Source of the DNA: Christensenella sp. UBA6406 | GTDB taxonomy: Bacteria; Bacillota; Clostridia; Christensenellales; UBA1242 | Direction: 5' to 3' | Assembly (NCBI GenBank): GCA_002438625.1 | Contig: DJPS01000023.1 | Coordinates: 1 to 56,357, forward strand | Length of the DNA: 56,357 nucleotides | In this document: in pieces, positions 25,819 through 32,281 of the stretch | Position numbering within the stretch: the stretch's first letter is position 1 | How the letters are laid out: each line of letters starts with the position of its first letter | Made by a program: the position numbers and the translations under genes | Notes under the pieces: model-generated | What the model was told of the DNA's origin: nothing | The model's database searches: none | The model's input: only the letters and a program-made list of their open reading frames with translations

Positions 25819-26454
25819 TCACTTAACCGAAATTTCACTATTGTATTTATCACAACTATCTTTCAATGGACATTCAATGCATTTTGGTTTTATTGCTTTA
25901 CACATGTATCTACCAAAAAGAACCAGCATTTGATGCATTTCCGACCATCTTTCTTTTGGTAAAACTTTCATTAGTTGTTTTTCGCAGTCTTCTACATTAT
26001 CAGCTTTAACTAAGCCTAAACGATTTGCGACCCTAAATACATGCGTATCCACAGCAATGGTTGGAGTCTTAAAAACTGTTGATAAAACAACATTTGCAGT
26101 TTTCCTACCTACGCCCCTAAGTTTAATTAACGCATCTAAACTATTTGGCACTTCACCATTGTATTTTTCAACTATATCCTTACTGCATTCAATTATGCTT
26201 TTTGTTTTATTCTTATAAAATCCACAAGAACGAATGATATCTTCAACTTCTCCACTTTCAGCATTTGCCAAATCGTAAACTGTTGGAAATCTTCTTAACA
26301 ATATAGGCATTACTTGATTAACCCTTTTATCTGTGCATTGTGCCGATAATATAACTGCAATTAAAAGTGAATACGCATCTTTATACTCTAATTCGCATTC
26401 AGCATTTGGATACAATGATTTCAAACCTTTAAAAACAATTTCGCTCTTTTCCAT
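25819..26454 (-). CDS. nth: Endonuclease III
   Basis: Nth is the bifunctional glycosylase/AP lyase for oxidised pyrimidines. The 211-aa protein shows the helix-hairpin-helix LRGVGRKTANVV with the catalytic Lys, the Asp in AVDTHVFRVANRLGL, and the C-terminal [4Fe-4S] loop C-x6-C-x2-C-x5-C (CKAIKPKCIECPLKDSC). Length is typical. There is no Shine-Dalgarno. A -10-like TAAAAT with extended TG lies six bases before the ATG (26461-26489), as at ruvC and pcrA, so the message may be leaderless. Confidence 0.96.
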   Translation of the reverse strand: MEKSEIVFKGLKSLYPNAECELEYKDAYSLLIAVILSAQCTDKRVNQVMPILLRRFPTVYDLANAESGEVEDIIRSCGFYKNKTKSIIECSKDIVEKYNGEVPNSLDALIKLRGVGRKTANVVLSTVFKTPTIAVDTHVFRVANRLGLVKADNVEDCEKQLMKVLPKERWSEMHQMLVLFGRYMCKAIKPKCIECPLKDSCDKYNSEISVK

Positions 26455-26460
26455 ATAGCC

Positions 26461-26489
26461 ATTTTAACATATTCGCAAAAATTAAGCAA
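26461..26489 (-). promoter_or_regulatory. nth promoter, possible leaderless start
   Basis: TTGCTT (26484-26489), a 17-bp spacer and TAAAAT (26461-26466) preceded by TGT (extended -10). Six bases separate the -10 from the nth ATG. The hexamers are weaker than at ruvC and pcrA, so confidence is lower. Confidence 0.55.
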
Positions 26490-26555
26490 TTATAATTAAA
26501 AAATTTTAATTTAATCAAATTATTTAAATCCATTAAAGCATTAGATAAATATTCA

Positions 26556-27590
26556 TTATTCAACAACTTCAATTTGCATCCTATGACTTTTGAGACTTGT
26601 TAGAACTTCATAAGGAATTGTTCCAATTAAAGAAGCCCAATAATCCGCATTATCACAAACAATAACTTCATCTCCTACGCAAACAGAGCCATCAACTTTT
26701 ACCATAAACATATCCATACATATGTTTCCAACAATAGGATATTGTCTGCTTTTTATTTTCACATAACACTGATTTGACAATTTTCTATTCACCCCATCAT
26801 AATAACCCAAAAATATAGTTGCTATAATACTATCATTTTCGCATTTATAAGTACCATCATATCCAACACACTCCCCCGCTTTAACATTTCGTAATGAAAT
26901 AATTTTAGATTTTATCCTAAGCACTTTTTTTAATCCACTTTCGCCATACCCATACATTGATAATCCAACTCGAACCATATCGTATTGCAATGCCTTATGT
27001 TCACAAGCTAAAGAATTTGAAATATGTTTAATAACTTTATTTTTAAACCCACCAGACATTTTCAAGTAATTGTTAAACTGCTTTTGCTTTTCATTATAGA
27101 AACTTTCACCACATTCTGCAAAATGCGAAAACACTCCAACAAGTTTTATATTTTTATGCAATTTTACAAATCTAATAGATTTTCTAAATTGATTTTCAAC
27201 AATGAAACCCAATCTATGCATCCCTAAATCAATTTTTAAATGCACTCCTATTGATAAATGCAATTTATTAATCATTTGCAAATCAGCATAATCATCAATC
27301 ATTATTTCAATATCATAAAAAGATGCCTTTTTATAATCAAATTCAAAAACTTTGCCAACACATAAAATAGGTTTAACGCAACCATTTCGCCTTAATTCAA
27401 TGCCCTCATCAACTGTCGCAACACCAAAATAATCTATATAAGGTTCGATTATCTTGCTAACAATTTTAGCACCATGTCCATACGCATCCGCTTTCATCAT
27501 AGCACAAAACTTAACACCTTTACTCAAATTTTCCCTTATTTTAGATATGTTATAAATTAAATTTCTTTTATTAATTTCAAAAATCGCCAT
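26556..27590 (-). CDS. alr: Alanine racemase
   Basis: Alr is the PLP enzyme that makes D-alanine for the cell wall. The 344-aa product has the PLP lysine in CAMMKADAYGHGA (about residue 33), GLHRLGF-like GMHRLGF, the PLP phosphate region VRVGLSMYGYG, the second catalytic site FLGYYDGVNRKLSN, and GNICMDMFMV. It is some 20-40 residues shorter than many alanine racemases, but no motif is missing. No Shine-Dalgarno is visible. TATATT lies seven bases before the ATG (27598-27603), but I find no matching -35, so the promoter is unresolved. It is divergent from the tRNA cluster. Confidence 0.94.
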   Translation of the reverse strand: MAIFEINKRNLIYNISKIRENLSKGVKFCAMMKADAYGHGAKIVSKIIEPYIDYFGVATVDEGIELRRNGCVKPILCVGKVFEFDYKKASFYDIEIMIDDYADLQMINKLHLSIGVHLKIDLGMHRLGFIVENQFRKSIRFVKLHKNIKLVGVFSHFAECGESFYNEKQKQFNNYLKMSGGFKNKVIKHISNSLACEHKALQYDMVRVGLSMYGYGESGLKKVLRIKSKIISLRNVKAGECVGYDGTYKCENDSIIATIFLGYYDGVNRKLSNQCYVKIKSRQYPIVGNICMDMFMVKVDGSVCVGDEVIVCDNADYWASLIGTIPYEVLTSLKSHRMQIEVVE

Positions 27591-27925
27591 ATATAAAAAT
27601 ATATGAGTAATGTTTTCATTTTGATAAAGATATTAAATTTTCATAATACTATACACTCGAAATTAATTTTAAAAACACAAAGAAATAAGTTAAATATTTA
27701 TAAAAATGGCAATTCATAAAAAATTTAAATTTTATTCTAAAATGCTTTACTTTATAATAAATTTATGTTATTATATCAATATTGCTGTGCTAACAATAAT
27801 TTTTGATTTTAAAATTAATTAGAAAAAATTGAAAAAAGTTAAAAAAATTTCTAAAAACAGTTGACAATAATCAAAATTTATAGTACAATAATATTATCAC
27901 TTGAAGTGAGTGTTATAGTTTTTAA
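27591..27925. other. Divergent intergenic region between alr and the tRNA cluster
   Basis: This 335-bp, very AT-rich stretch holds no credible coding sequence on either strand. Its right end carries the strong tRNA promoter (27861-27889). Its left end must contain the alr promoter, with TATATT at 27598-27603 or TATAGT further upstream as candidates. I see no T-box features (no AGGGTGG-like antiterminator bulge sequence), so neither side appears to be T-box controlled. Confidence 0.6.
27861..27889 (+). promoter_or_regulatory. Promoter of the tRNA cluster
   Basis: Perfect TTGACA (27861-27866), a 17-bp spacer and TACAAT (27884-27889), ending 36 bases before tRNA-Pro. Confidence 0.82.
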
Positions 27926-28001
27926 CGGGGTGTAGCGCAAGTGGTAGCGCATATGGTTTGGGACCATAGGGTTGGGAGTTCGAGTCTCTTCACCCCGACC
28001 A
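27926..28001 (+). tRNA. tRNA-Pro (anticodon UGG)
   Basis: A 76-nt cloverleaf. The acceptor CGGGGTG pairs with CACCCCG, the anticodon stem is TATGG/CCATA with loop TTTGGGA, giving UGG. The T-arm carries GTTCGAG, and the CCA end is encoded. First of six tRNAs. Confidence 0.96.
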
Positions 28002-28014
28002 CTAAAATTACTTT

Positions 28015-28091
28015 GGACCTTTAGCTCAGTTGGTTAGAGCAACCGGCTCATAACCGGTTGGTGCGGGGTTCGAGTCCCTGAAGGTCCACCA
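28015..28091 (+). tRNA. tRNA with CAU anticodon, probably tRNA-Ile2 (lysidine)
   Basis: A 77-nt cloverleaf, acceptor GGACCTT/AAGGTCC, anticodon stem ACCGG/CCGGT with loop CTCATAA, CCA encoded. It is not the initiator because base 1 pairs with base 72. Positions 4 and 5 are C paired with G69 and G68, which are TilS identity features in E. coli, so I lean to tRNA-Ile2 rather than elongator tRNA-Met. Confidence 0.85.
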
Positions 28092-28106
28092 CTTTAAATT
28101 TTATTT

Positions 28107-28183
28107 GGCCCGGTAGCTCAGTTGGTTAGAGCGCTAGCCTGTCACGCTAGAGGTCGAGGGTTCGAGCCCCTTTCGGGTCGCCA
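28107..28183 (+). tRNA. tRNA-Asp (anticodon GUC)
   Basis: A 77-nt cloverleaf. Acceptor GGCCCGG/TCGGGTC with two G-U pairs, anticodon loop CTGTCAC (GUC), discriminator G as expected for Asp, CCA encoded. It is a predicted queuosine substrate of the Tgt in this window. Confidence 0.96.
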
Positions 28184-28238
28184 ATAATATTGATATTTGC
28201 TTATTAATATTTATTTAAAGTGAGTGCAAAAGTAGTTT

Positions 28239-28268
28239 TTGCCTGAATAAAGTTTAACATTATATAGT
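28239..28268 (+). promoter_or_regulatory. Possible internal promoter before tRNA-Phe
   Basis: TTGCCT (28239-28244), an 18-bp spacer and TATAGT (28263-28268) in the 110-bp gap between tRNA-Asp and tRNA-Phe. The match is weak. Confidence 0.35.
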
Positions 28269-28293
28269 TAATACATAAAGTTTACTTTGTTTT

Positions 28294-28369
<76 letters not shown>

Positions 28370-28435
28370 CTATTGGCAAGGTTTATTGGTAATTGGTAAA
28401 TTTAATAATAATGATGTTCATTTTATGAATATTAT

Positions 28436-28510
28436 GCTGGTGTGGCTCAATGGTAGAGCAGCTGACTTGTAATCAGCAGGTTGATGGTTCGATTCCGTTC
28501 ACCAGCTCCA
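28436..28510 (+). tRNA. tRNA-Thr (anticodon UGU)
   Basis: A 75-nt cloverleaf. Acceptor GCTGGTG/CACCAGC, anticodon stem GCTGA/TCAGC with loop CTTGTAA (UGU), discriminator T, CCA encoded. Confidence 0.95.
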
Positions 28511-28518
28511 TTTTTTAA

Positions 28519-28603
28519 GGAAGAGTTCCAGAGCGGCCAAATGGAACAGACTGTAAATCTGTCGACTTCGTCTTCGGTGGTTCGAATCCACCCTCTTCCA
28601 CCA
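28519..28603 (+). tRNA. tRNA-Tyr (anticodon GUA)
   Basis: An 85-nt class II tRNA with a long variable arm (GTCGACTTCGTCTTCGG region). Acceptor GGAAGAG/CTCTTCC, anticodon loop CTGTAAA (GUA), CCA encoded. Eight bases separate it from tRNA-Thr. Confidence 0.95.
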
Positions 28604-28610
28604 CTACATT

Positions 28611-28639
28611 AAAGCATTAGCTATTTGCTAGTGTTTTTT
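28611..28639 (+). terminator. Rho-independent terminator of the tRNA cluster
   Basis: CATTAGC (28615-28621) pairs with GCTAGTG (28627-28633) with one G-T pair, and six T follow (28634-28639). It lies just after tRNA-Tyr on the plus strand. Confidence 0.82.
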
Positions 28640-28774
28640 GTTATGCAAAGCAATCTACCTTTACCAATGATAAATGAATCATTTCATATTAGATTTTAAT
28701 CAATCAAATTTGTTAAATATAATTATAAAATTGCACAAGTTTTATAATGTTATCCCCCGCTCTATACCATTAAC

Positions 28775-28806
28775 AAAAAAGCAGATGCAAAATCTCACCT
28801 GCTTTT
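28775..28806 (-). terminator. Terminator of the ruvX-DUF1292 transcript
   Basis: AAAAGCAGATG (28777-28787) pairs with CACCTGCTTTT (28796-28806) with one mismatch. On the minus strand six T follow. It lies six bases past the DUF1292 stop codon. Confidence 0.85.
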
Positions 28807-28811
28807 ATTTA

Positions 28812-29132
28812 TTAATTATTTTTATTTGCTTCTTCAAATAATTTTTCGTATATGTCAAAAACTTTATCAATTACATCTTCTTCTTGGACCATAACAAGTT
28901 GTCTTTCACCTTCATCATTTTCTTGCAATTCAAAAACCATTGCCTCGTCATCGCTCATACCTTCTAGTGGCACAACAGGTTTCAAAATCGCATAATCATT
29001 TTCCTCAATTGGCACGATAGCAATTTGTTCAAACTCAACCGCCTCATCATCTGCATTATAAAGCACAATATTTTCAGTATTATTTTCATCAAATATAGCA
29101 TCAATAGCATTCATTTTTTCTTTTTCACTCAT
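28812..29132 (-). CDS. DUF1292 (YrzB-like) acidic protein
   Basis: A 106-aa, strongly acidic soluble protein of the DUF1292 family. The pattern NIVLYNADDEAVEFEQIAIVPIEENDYAILKPV followed by AMVFELQENDEGERQLVMV is the two-strand core of the family, usually written as FELLDTIEVDGKKYAVL. No enzymatic residues are known. Its place directly after ruvX (12-bp gap) is conserved in Firmicutes (yrrK-yrzB). AAGGAG precedes the ATG. The role is unknown. Confidence 0.88.
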   Translation of the reverse strand: MSEKEKMNAIDAIFDENNTENIVLYNADDEAVEFEQIAIVPIEENDYAILKPVVPLEGMSDDEAMVFELQENDEGERQLVMVQEEDVIDKVFDIYEKLFEEANKNN

Positions 29133-29144
29133 TTTACATTCTCC

Positions 29145-29564
29145 TTAAAAACTCTTTTTGTCTAAATAACTTTGAAGTATAATAGTTGCAGCAATTTTAT
29201 CTATAACGGTCTTTCGTTTATCTCGCCTAACATCAGCATCAATTAACATTTTTTCAGCAGAAACTGTTGTCAATCGTTCATCCATATAATCTATTTTGAT
29301 TTTTTCAGACAACATAGTCTTTAACTTTTCACCAAATTCTTTTGACTTATCGACTCTTTCACCTATTGTTCCGTCCATATTTATTGGCAAACCAATTACA
29401 ACAACGCCAACATCTTTCTCTTTAACCAAAGAAACTATATGCTCAAAATCCGCATCAGTTTTTTTTCTTGAATAAGTTTCGTAACCGTTGGCGATAATGT
29501 GCATAGGGTCGCTGAAAGCGATTCCTATTCTACTATCTCCAAGGTCTAAAGCCATTATACGCAT
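29145..29564 (-). CDS. ruvX: Putative pre-16S rRNA nuclease / Holliday junction resolvase-like RuvX
   Basis: RuvX (YqgF) has an RNase H-like fold and is implicated in 16S rRNA 5'-end maturation. The 139-aa protein begins MRIMALDLGDSRIGIAFSDP with the catalytic Asp, and has VVIGLPINMDGTIGER and the C-terminal DERLTTVSAEKML with the second acidic site and DKIAATIILQSYLD. A GTG start four codons upstream is possible, but the ATG at 29564 aligns with the family and has a modest AGGTAG upstream. It is transcribed from the promoter at 29615-29643 with DUF1292. Confidence 0.93.
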   Translation of the reverse strand: MRIMALDLGDSRIGIAFSDPMHIIANGYETYSRKKTDADFEHIVSLVKEKDVGVVVIGLPINMDGTIGERVDKSKEFGEKLKTMLSEKIKIDYMDERLTTVSAEKMLIDADVRRDKRKTVIDKIAATIILQSYLDKKSF

Positions 29565-29589
29565 AACTAAATACACTACCTAATTATTT

Positions 29590-29628
29590 ATTTAAGATTA
29601 CTCTTATAGATATAAGTATATCTTAAAT
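29590..29628. repeat. Nested inverted repeats over the ruvX promoter
   Basis: The outer pair ATTTAAGA (29590-29597) and TCTTAAAT (29621-29628) is a perfect 8-bp inverted repeat. Inside it CTTATA-GA-TATAAG (29603-29616) is a second perfect palindrome. Both cover or flank the -10 box, so an operator or a leader hairpin is possible. Confidence 0.5.
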
Positions 29629-29643
29629 CTCTCAACTTGTCAA
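29615..29643 (-). promoter_or_regulatory. ruvX promoter
   Basis: Perfect TTGACA (29638-29643), a 17-bp spacer and TATACT (29615-29620) on the minus strand. Predicted 5' leader is about 45 nt. Confidence 0.8.
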
Positions 29644-29838
29644 ACAAATTTGATTAATTCATTTTATATATTGAAAAAACTTTTATTTAAAAAACTTTTA
29701 AGCACTTAAACAAAGCAATAAATTTTTATAAACAATATTAATGAAAATGCTTACAAATATAGTTCAAAATTAAATTTTTACAAAATTTAATACTTTATAA
29801 CTTTTGAAATTATGTTATTTAATTTTTGTTTTAAATAT

Positions 29839-29866
29839 AAAGGAATTACATAATTGCAATCCCTTT
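29839..29866 (-). terminator. Weak terminator after the small membrane-protein gene
   Basis: A ten-pair stem between 29839-29848 and 29857-29866 with two G-T pairs, ending in CCTTT on the minus strand without a long T-run. Confidence 0.4.
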
Positions 29867-29878
29867 TCTTTTAAAGAC

Positions 29879-30043
29879 TTAATTTTCTTCTTTTTGATTA
29901 GAATTACCTGCTATTTCTTGAATTTTCTTTGTAACCATTTCTTTACCCTGTTTAACAGCATTTTGAACCTGCTTATTTCCTTGAACAAGAACTGCACCAA
30001 CCAAAAATCCAAGAGCCATACCAATAATTAAACACTCTTTCAT
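29879..30043 (-). CDS. Small YtxH-like membrane protein
   Basis: A 54-aa protein with one N-terminal hydrophobic segment (CLIIGMALGFLVGAVLVQ, about 4-21) followed by a charged amphipathic tail (VQNAVKQGKEMVTKKIQEIAG). This is the size and layout of short YtxH-type or general-stress membrane proteins, but the sequence is too short to assign a function. The frame is open 15 codons further upstream, but AAGGAGG nine bases before this ATG decides the start. It probably is transcribed on its own, because a terminator lies upstream. Confidence 0.75.
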   Translation of the reverse strand: MKECLIIGMALGFLVGAVLVQGNKQVQNAVKQGKEMVTKKIQEIAGNSNQKEEN

Positions 30044-30112
30044 TGTATAATCCTCCTTACATAAATAGTTTGCGTAATAAAACGACATAAATACTTAACA
30101 ATAATTACCAAC

Positions 30113-30145
30113 AAAAAAATTGCCAAATTCCATTGACAATTTTTT
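30113..30145 (-). terminator. Terminator of the iscS-iscU transcript
   Basis: AAAATTGCCA (30116-30125) pairs with TGACAATTTT (30134-30143) over ten pairs with one G-T pair. On the minus strand seven T follow. Confidence 0.83.
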
Positions 30146-30163
30146 ATAACACCATAAACAACA

Positions 30164-30547
30164 TTAAAACTGTTCAGTACTTTCAAATTTATCTCTATAA
30201 TTTTTTATCGCAAGTAGCATTGCATCTTTGCACGCAACTAAACTTGGCATTTTTTCTTCTTCAACATCACCACCCAAAGCATTTTTTAAATCATTATTTG
30301 ATATATTTATTGCATTATCAATAAACTGACCTTTAAGCATAGATGTCAATACACTTCCTGTTGCTATCATTACAACACTGCCATACGCCTTAAATTTTGC
30401 ATCTTTGATTATTCCATCTTCCGCATTTATAAATATTTTAACAACTTCACCAAATTCGTTTGTTGCCTCTCCTGTGCCGTCCGCACCTTTAATTACACCT
30501 ACATTCTTAGGATTTGCAAATATTTGCATAATTTTATCACTATACAT
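30164..30547 (-). CDS. iscU: IscU/NifU-N-like protein lacking the three scaffold cysteines
   Basis: IscU normally assembles [2Fe-2S] clusters on three conserved cysteines. The 127-aa product is clearly homologous along its length (MYSDKIMQIFANPKNVGVIKGADGTGEATN at the start, VKIFINAEDGIIKDAKFKAYG, then the IATGS and ITNED-like ISNND regions). However, the first site GNxxCGD reads TNEFGE (Phe32), the second GCGA reads GSVV (Ser57), and the third HCS reads PSL (Ser102). The only cysteine left is Cys106, four residues past the third position. It therefore cannot be a standard cluster scaffold. A SufE/CsdE-like sulfur-acceptor role is possible, because that family has a related fold and one active cysteine. 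It follows iscS by 4 bp, with its ribosome site inside iscS. Confidence 0.85.
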   Translation of the reverse strand: MYSDKIMQIFANPKNVGVIKGADGTGEATNEFGEVVKIFINAEDGIIKDAKFKAYGSVVMIATGSVLTSMLKGQFIDNAINISNNDLKNALGGDVEEEKMPSLVACKDAMLLAIKNYRDKFESTEQF

Positions 30548-30551
30548 AATT

Positions 30552-31733
30552 TTAATCCTCTTTTCTCTTTTTCTTTCTTAATGGACTGATTGACCTTAAT
30601 TTTTCAATAATTGGCACCAATTTTTCAATTAAATAATCAACTTCTTCCTTAGTGTTTGACTTTCCAAATGCAAAACGAATTGTTCCCTTTGCTAAAACAT
30701 CATCAAGCCCAATAGCCTTCAACACATGACTAGGTTCAATAGAGCCACTTTCACAAGCACTTCCAACTGATACAGCAATACCTTGCATATCTAGCATTGT
30801 TAGAACCGCTTCCGCATTAACGCAATCAAAACTTACACTAACTATACCTTGCAACCTTTGTGCTTGATGCCCATTAATATAAATATCATCAATACTTTCA
30901 GTCAATCCTTTTATAAAATATTCTTTTAAGGACTTAATTTTCTTATTATTGATGCTCATATCTCTAACAGCAACTTCAATCGCTTTACCAAATCCAACTA
31001 TTGCAGGTACATTTTGAGTTCCGCCCCTAACGCCTCTCTCTTGTTTTCCGCCAGAAATTATGCTTTGTATCTTCACACCATCTCTAACAAATAAACAACC
31101 TGCACCCTTTGGACCATAAATCTTATGACTGCTTATACTCATTGCATCAATTCCCATAGCATCAACATTAAAACTAATTGAACCAACCGCTTGCACTGCA
31201 TCCGTATGAAAAATTATTCCTTTTTCTTTTGCAGTTTCAGCAATCGCTTGCATGTGTTGAATTGTGCCTATTTCATTGTTCGCAGTCATAATACTTATAA
31301 GAATTGTATCACTTTTAATATAATGCAATAAATCTGCAAAATTAACAAGTCCGTGTGCATCTACTTTTAAATATGTTACTTCAAAGCCCTCTTTTTCTAA
31401 TTGTTTACAAGCCTCTAAAACACTGCTATGCTCTATGCAAGATGTTATAATATGATTTCCTTTATATCTATTTGCATAAGCCAACCCTTTAATTGCTAAG
31501 TTATTCGCCTCAGTGCCACCAGATGTAAAATAAATTTCACTAGACTTAGCACCAATCGCCTTTGCGACTCTGTCCCTTGCCTCATCAACAAGTTTTACGG
31601 CATCTCTACCAAATGAATGCAAACTGCTTGGATTTCCATAAATATTGCTAAATACAGGCATCATTTCTCTTAGTGCTTCATTTCCTACATATGTTGTTGA
31701 AGCATTATCAAAATATACTCTACGATTTTCCAT
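30552..31733 (-). CDS. iscS: Cysteine desulfurase (IscS/NifS class)
   Basis: This PLP enzyme takes sulfur from cysteine for Fe-S clusters and tRNA thiolation. The 393-aa protein shows YFDNASTTYVG, FTSGGTEANNLAI, CIEHSS with the catalytic His, HTDAVQAVG, the PLP lysine in SISSHKIYGPKG, RGGTQNVPAIVG, and the persulfide loop VGSACESGSIEPSHVL with its active cysteine intact. So the desulfurase looks functional although its IscU-like partner does not. It is driven by a near-ideal promoter (31769-31797) with a palindrome beside it, and AGGAAG before the ATG. No mnmA is visible downstream. Confidence 0.96.
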   Translation of the reverse strand: MENRRVYFDNASTTYVGNEALREMMPVFSNIYGNPSSLHSFGRDAVKLVDEARDRVAKAIGAKSSEIYFTSGGTEANNLAIKGLAYANRYKGNHIITSCIEHSSVLEACKQLEKEGFEVTYLKVDAHGLVNFADLLHYIKSDTILISIMTANNEIGTIQHMQAIAETAKEKGIIFHTDAVQAVGSISFNVDAMGIDAMSISSHKIYGPKGAGCLFVRDGVKIQSIISGGKQERGVRGGTQNVPAIVGFGKAIEVAVRDMSINNKKIKSLKEYFIKGLTESIDDIYINGHQAQRLQGIVSVSFDCVNAEAVLTMLDMQGIAVSVGSACESGSIEPSHVLKAIGLDDVLAKGTIRFAFGKSNTKEEVDYLIEKLVPIIEKLRSISPLRKKKRKED

Positions 31734-31768
31734 AAAAAACTTCCTATCATTTCAATTTTTTCTATTAA

Positions 31769-31797
31769 ATTATATCACACATAACCAAAAGTGTCAA
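31769..31797 (-). promoter_or_regulatory. Strong iscS promoter
   Basis: Perfect TTGACA (31792-31797), a 17-bp spacer and a perfect TATAAT (31769-31774) with TGA before it (extended -10): every consensus position matches. Such a promoter usually needs a repressor, and a palindrome lies next to it. Confidence 0.88.
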
Positions 31798-31800
31798 GTA

Positions 31801-31817
31801 GGACAATTAATTTGTCC
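31801..31817. promoter_or_regulatory. Palindrome beside the iscS -35 box, operator candidate
   Basis: GGACAA-TTAAT-TTGTCC: 6-bp arms with a 5-bp centre, three bases upstream of the iscS -35. It has no T-tract, so it is not the trxA terminator. An Rrf2-family regulator (IscR or CymR type) would be a natural reader of such a site, but no regulator gene is in view. Confidence 0.45.
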
Positions 31818-31857
31818 AAAATAATTGCTAATTGAGCAACATATCCATAACTATAAC

Positions 31858-31879
31858 AAAAAATCAGTATAAACTGACT
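31858..31879 (-). terminator. Terminator of trxA
   Basis: TCAGT (31864-31868) and ACTGA (31873-31877), extended by two further pairs, with a run of six T on the minus strand. It lies 13 bp past the trxA stop codon. Confidence 0.72.
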
Positions 31880-31891
31880 CTTAAAATTTTA

Positions 31892-32215
31892 TTAATTTAT
31901 AGATTTTTCTATCATATCCACAACCTTTTCATAATCAATGTAACCCACAGCTTTATTTACAGGCTCTCCATCTTTGAAAATAATCATAGTTGGAATGCTT
32001 ATGATTCCAAATTGCTTAGAAACATTTTCATTTTCATCTACATTAATTTTAACCATAACAATTTTGTCGCCCATTTCTTCGCTTACATCATCTAAAACAG
32101 GTCCCAATCTTTTACAAGGAGGGCACCAAGTTGCAAAAAAATCAACAAATACAAATTTATTATTTTTTACGATTTCTTCAAATTCTTTTTCATTTATCTC
32201 TCTTACATTACTCAT
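31892..32215 (-). CDS. trxA: Thioredoxin with a WCPPC active site
   Basis: A 107-aa single-domain cytoplasmic thioredoxin: FVDFFATWCPPCKRLGPVLD at the active site, the buried VKINVDENENVSKQFGI strand, cis-Pro in ISIPTMIIFKDGE. The active site is CPPC rather than the canonical CGPC. In model enzymes the residue between the cysteines tunes redox potential, so its preferred substrates may differ. It has its own promoter (32244-32272) and terminator, next to iscS and tcdA. An AAAGG site precedes the ATG. Confidence 0.94.
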   Translation of the reverse strand: MSNVREINEKEFEEIVKNNKFVFVDFFATWCPPCKRLGPVLDDVSEEMGDKIVMVKINVDENENVSKQFGIISIPTMIIFKDGEPVNKAVGYIDYEKVVDMIEKSIN

Positions 32216-32243
32216 TATAATTATACCCTTTATATCTTTTTAA

Positions 32244-32272
32244 ATTTTAATATTTTCCATATCACTTAACAA
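32244..32272 (-). promoter_or_regulatory. trxA promoter
   Basis: TTGTTA (32267-32272), a 17-bp spacer and TAAAAT (32244-32249) on the minus strand, 28 bases before the trxA ATG. Confidence 0.6.
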
Positions 32273-32281
32273 TCAAATAAA

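Larger units (their letters stand above)
29577..29878. other. AT-rich intergenic region upstream of ruvX
   Basis: About 300 bp with no credible gene. It holds the ruvX promoter with nested inverted repeats at the left, then featureless AT-rich sequence, and a weak hairpin after the small membrane-protein gene at 29839-29866. Confidence 0.6.

Noticed and set aside
27591..27925. T-box or other riboswitch upstream of alr
   Set aside because: No T-box signature or recognisable aptamer core. The region is low-complexity AT-rich sequence apart from promoter elements.
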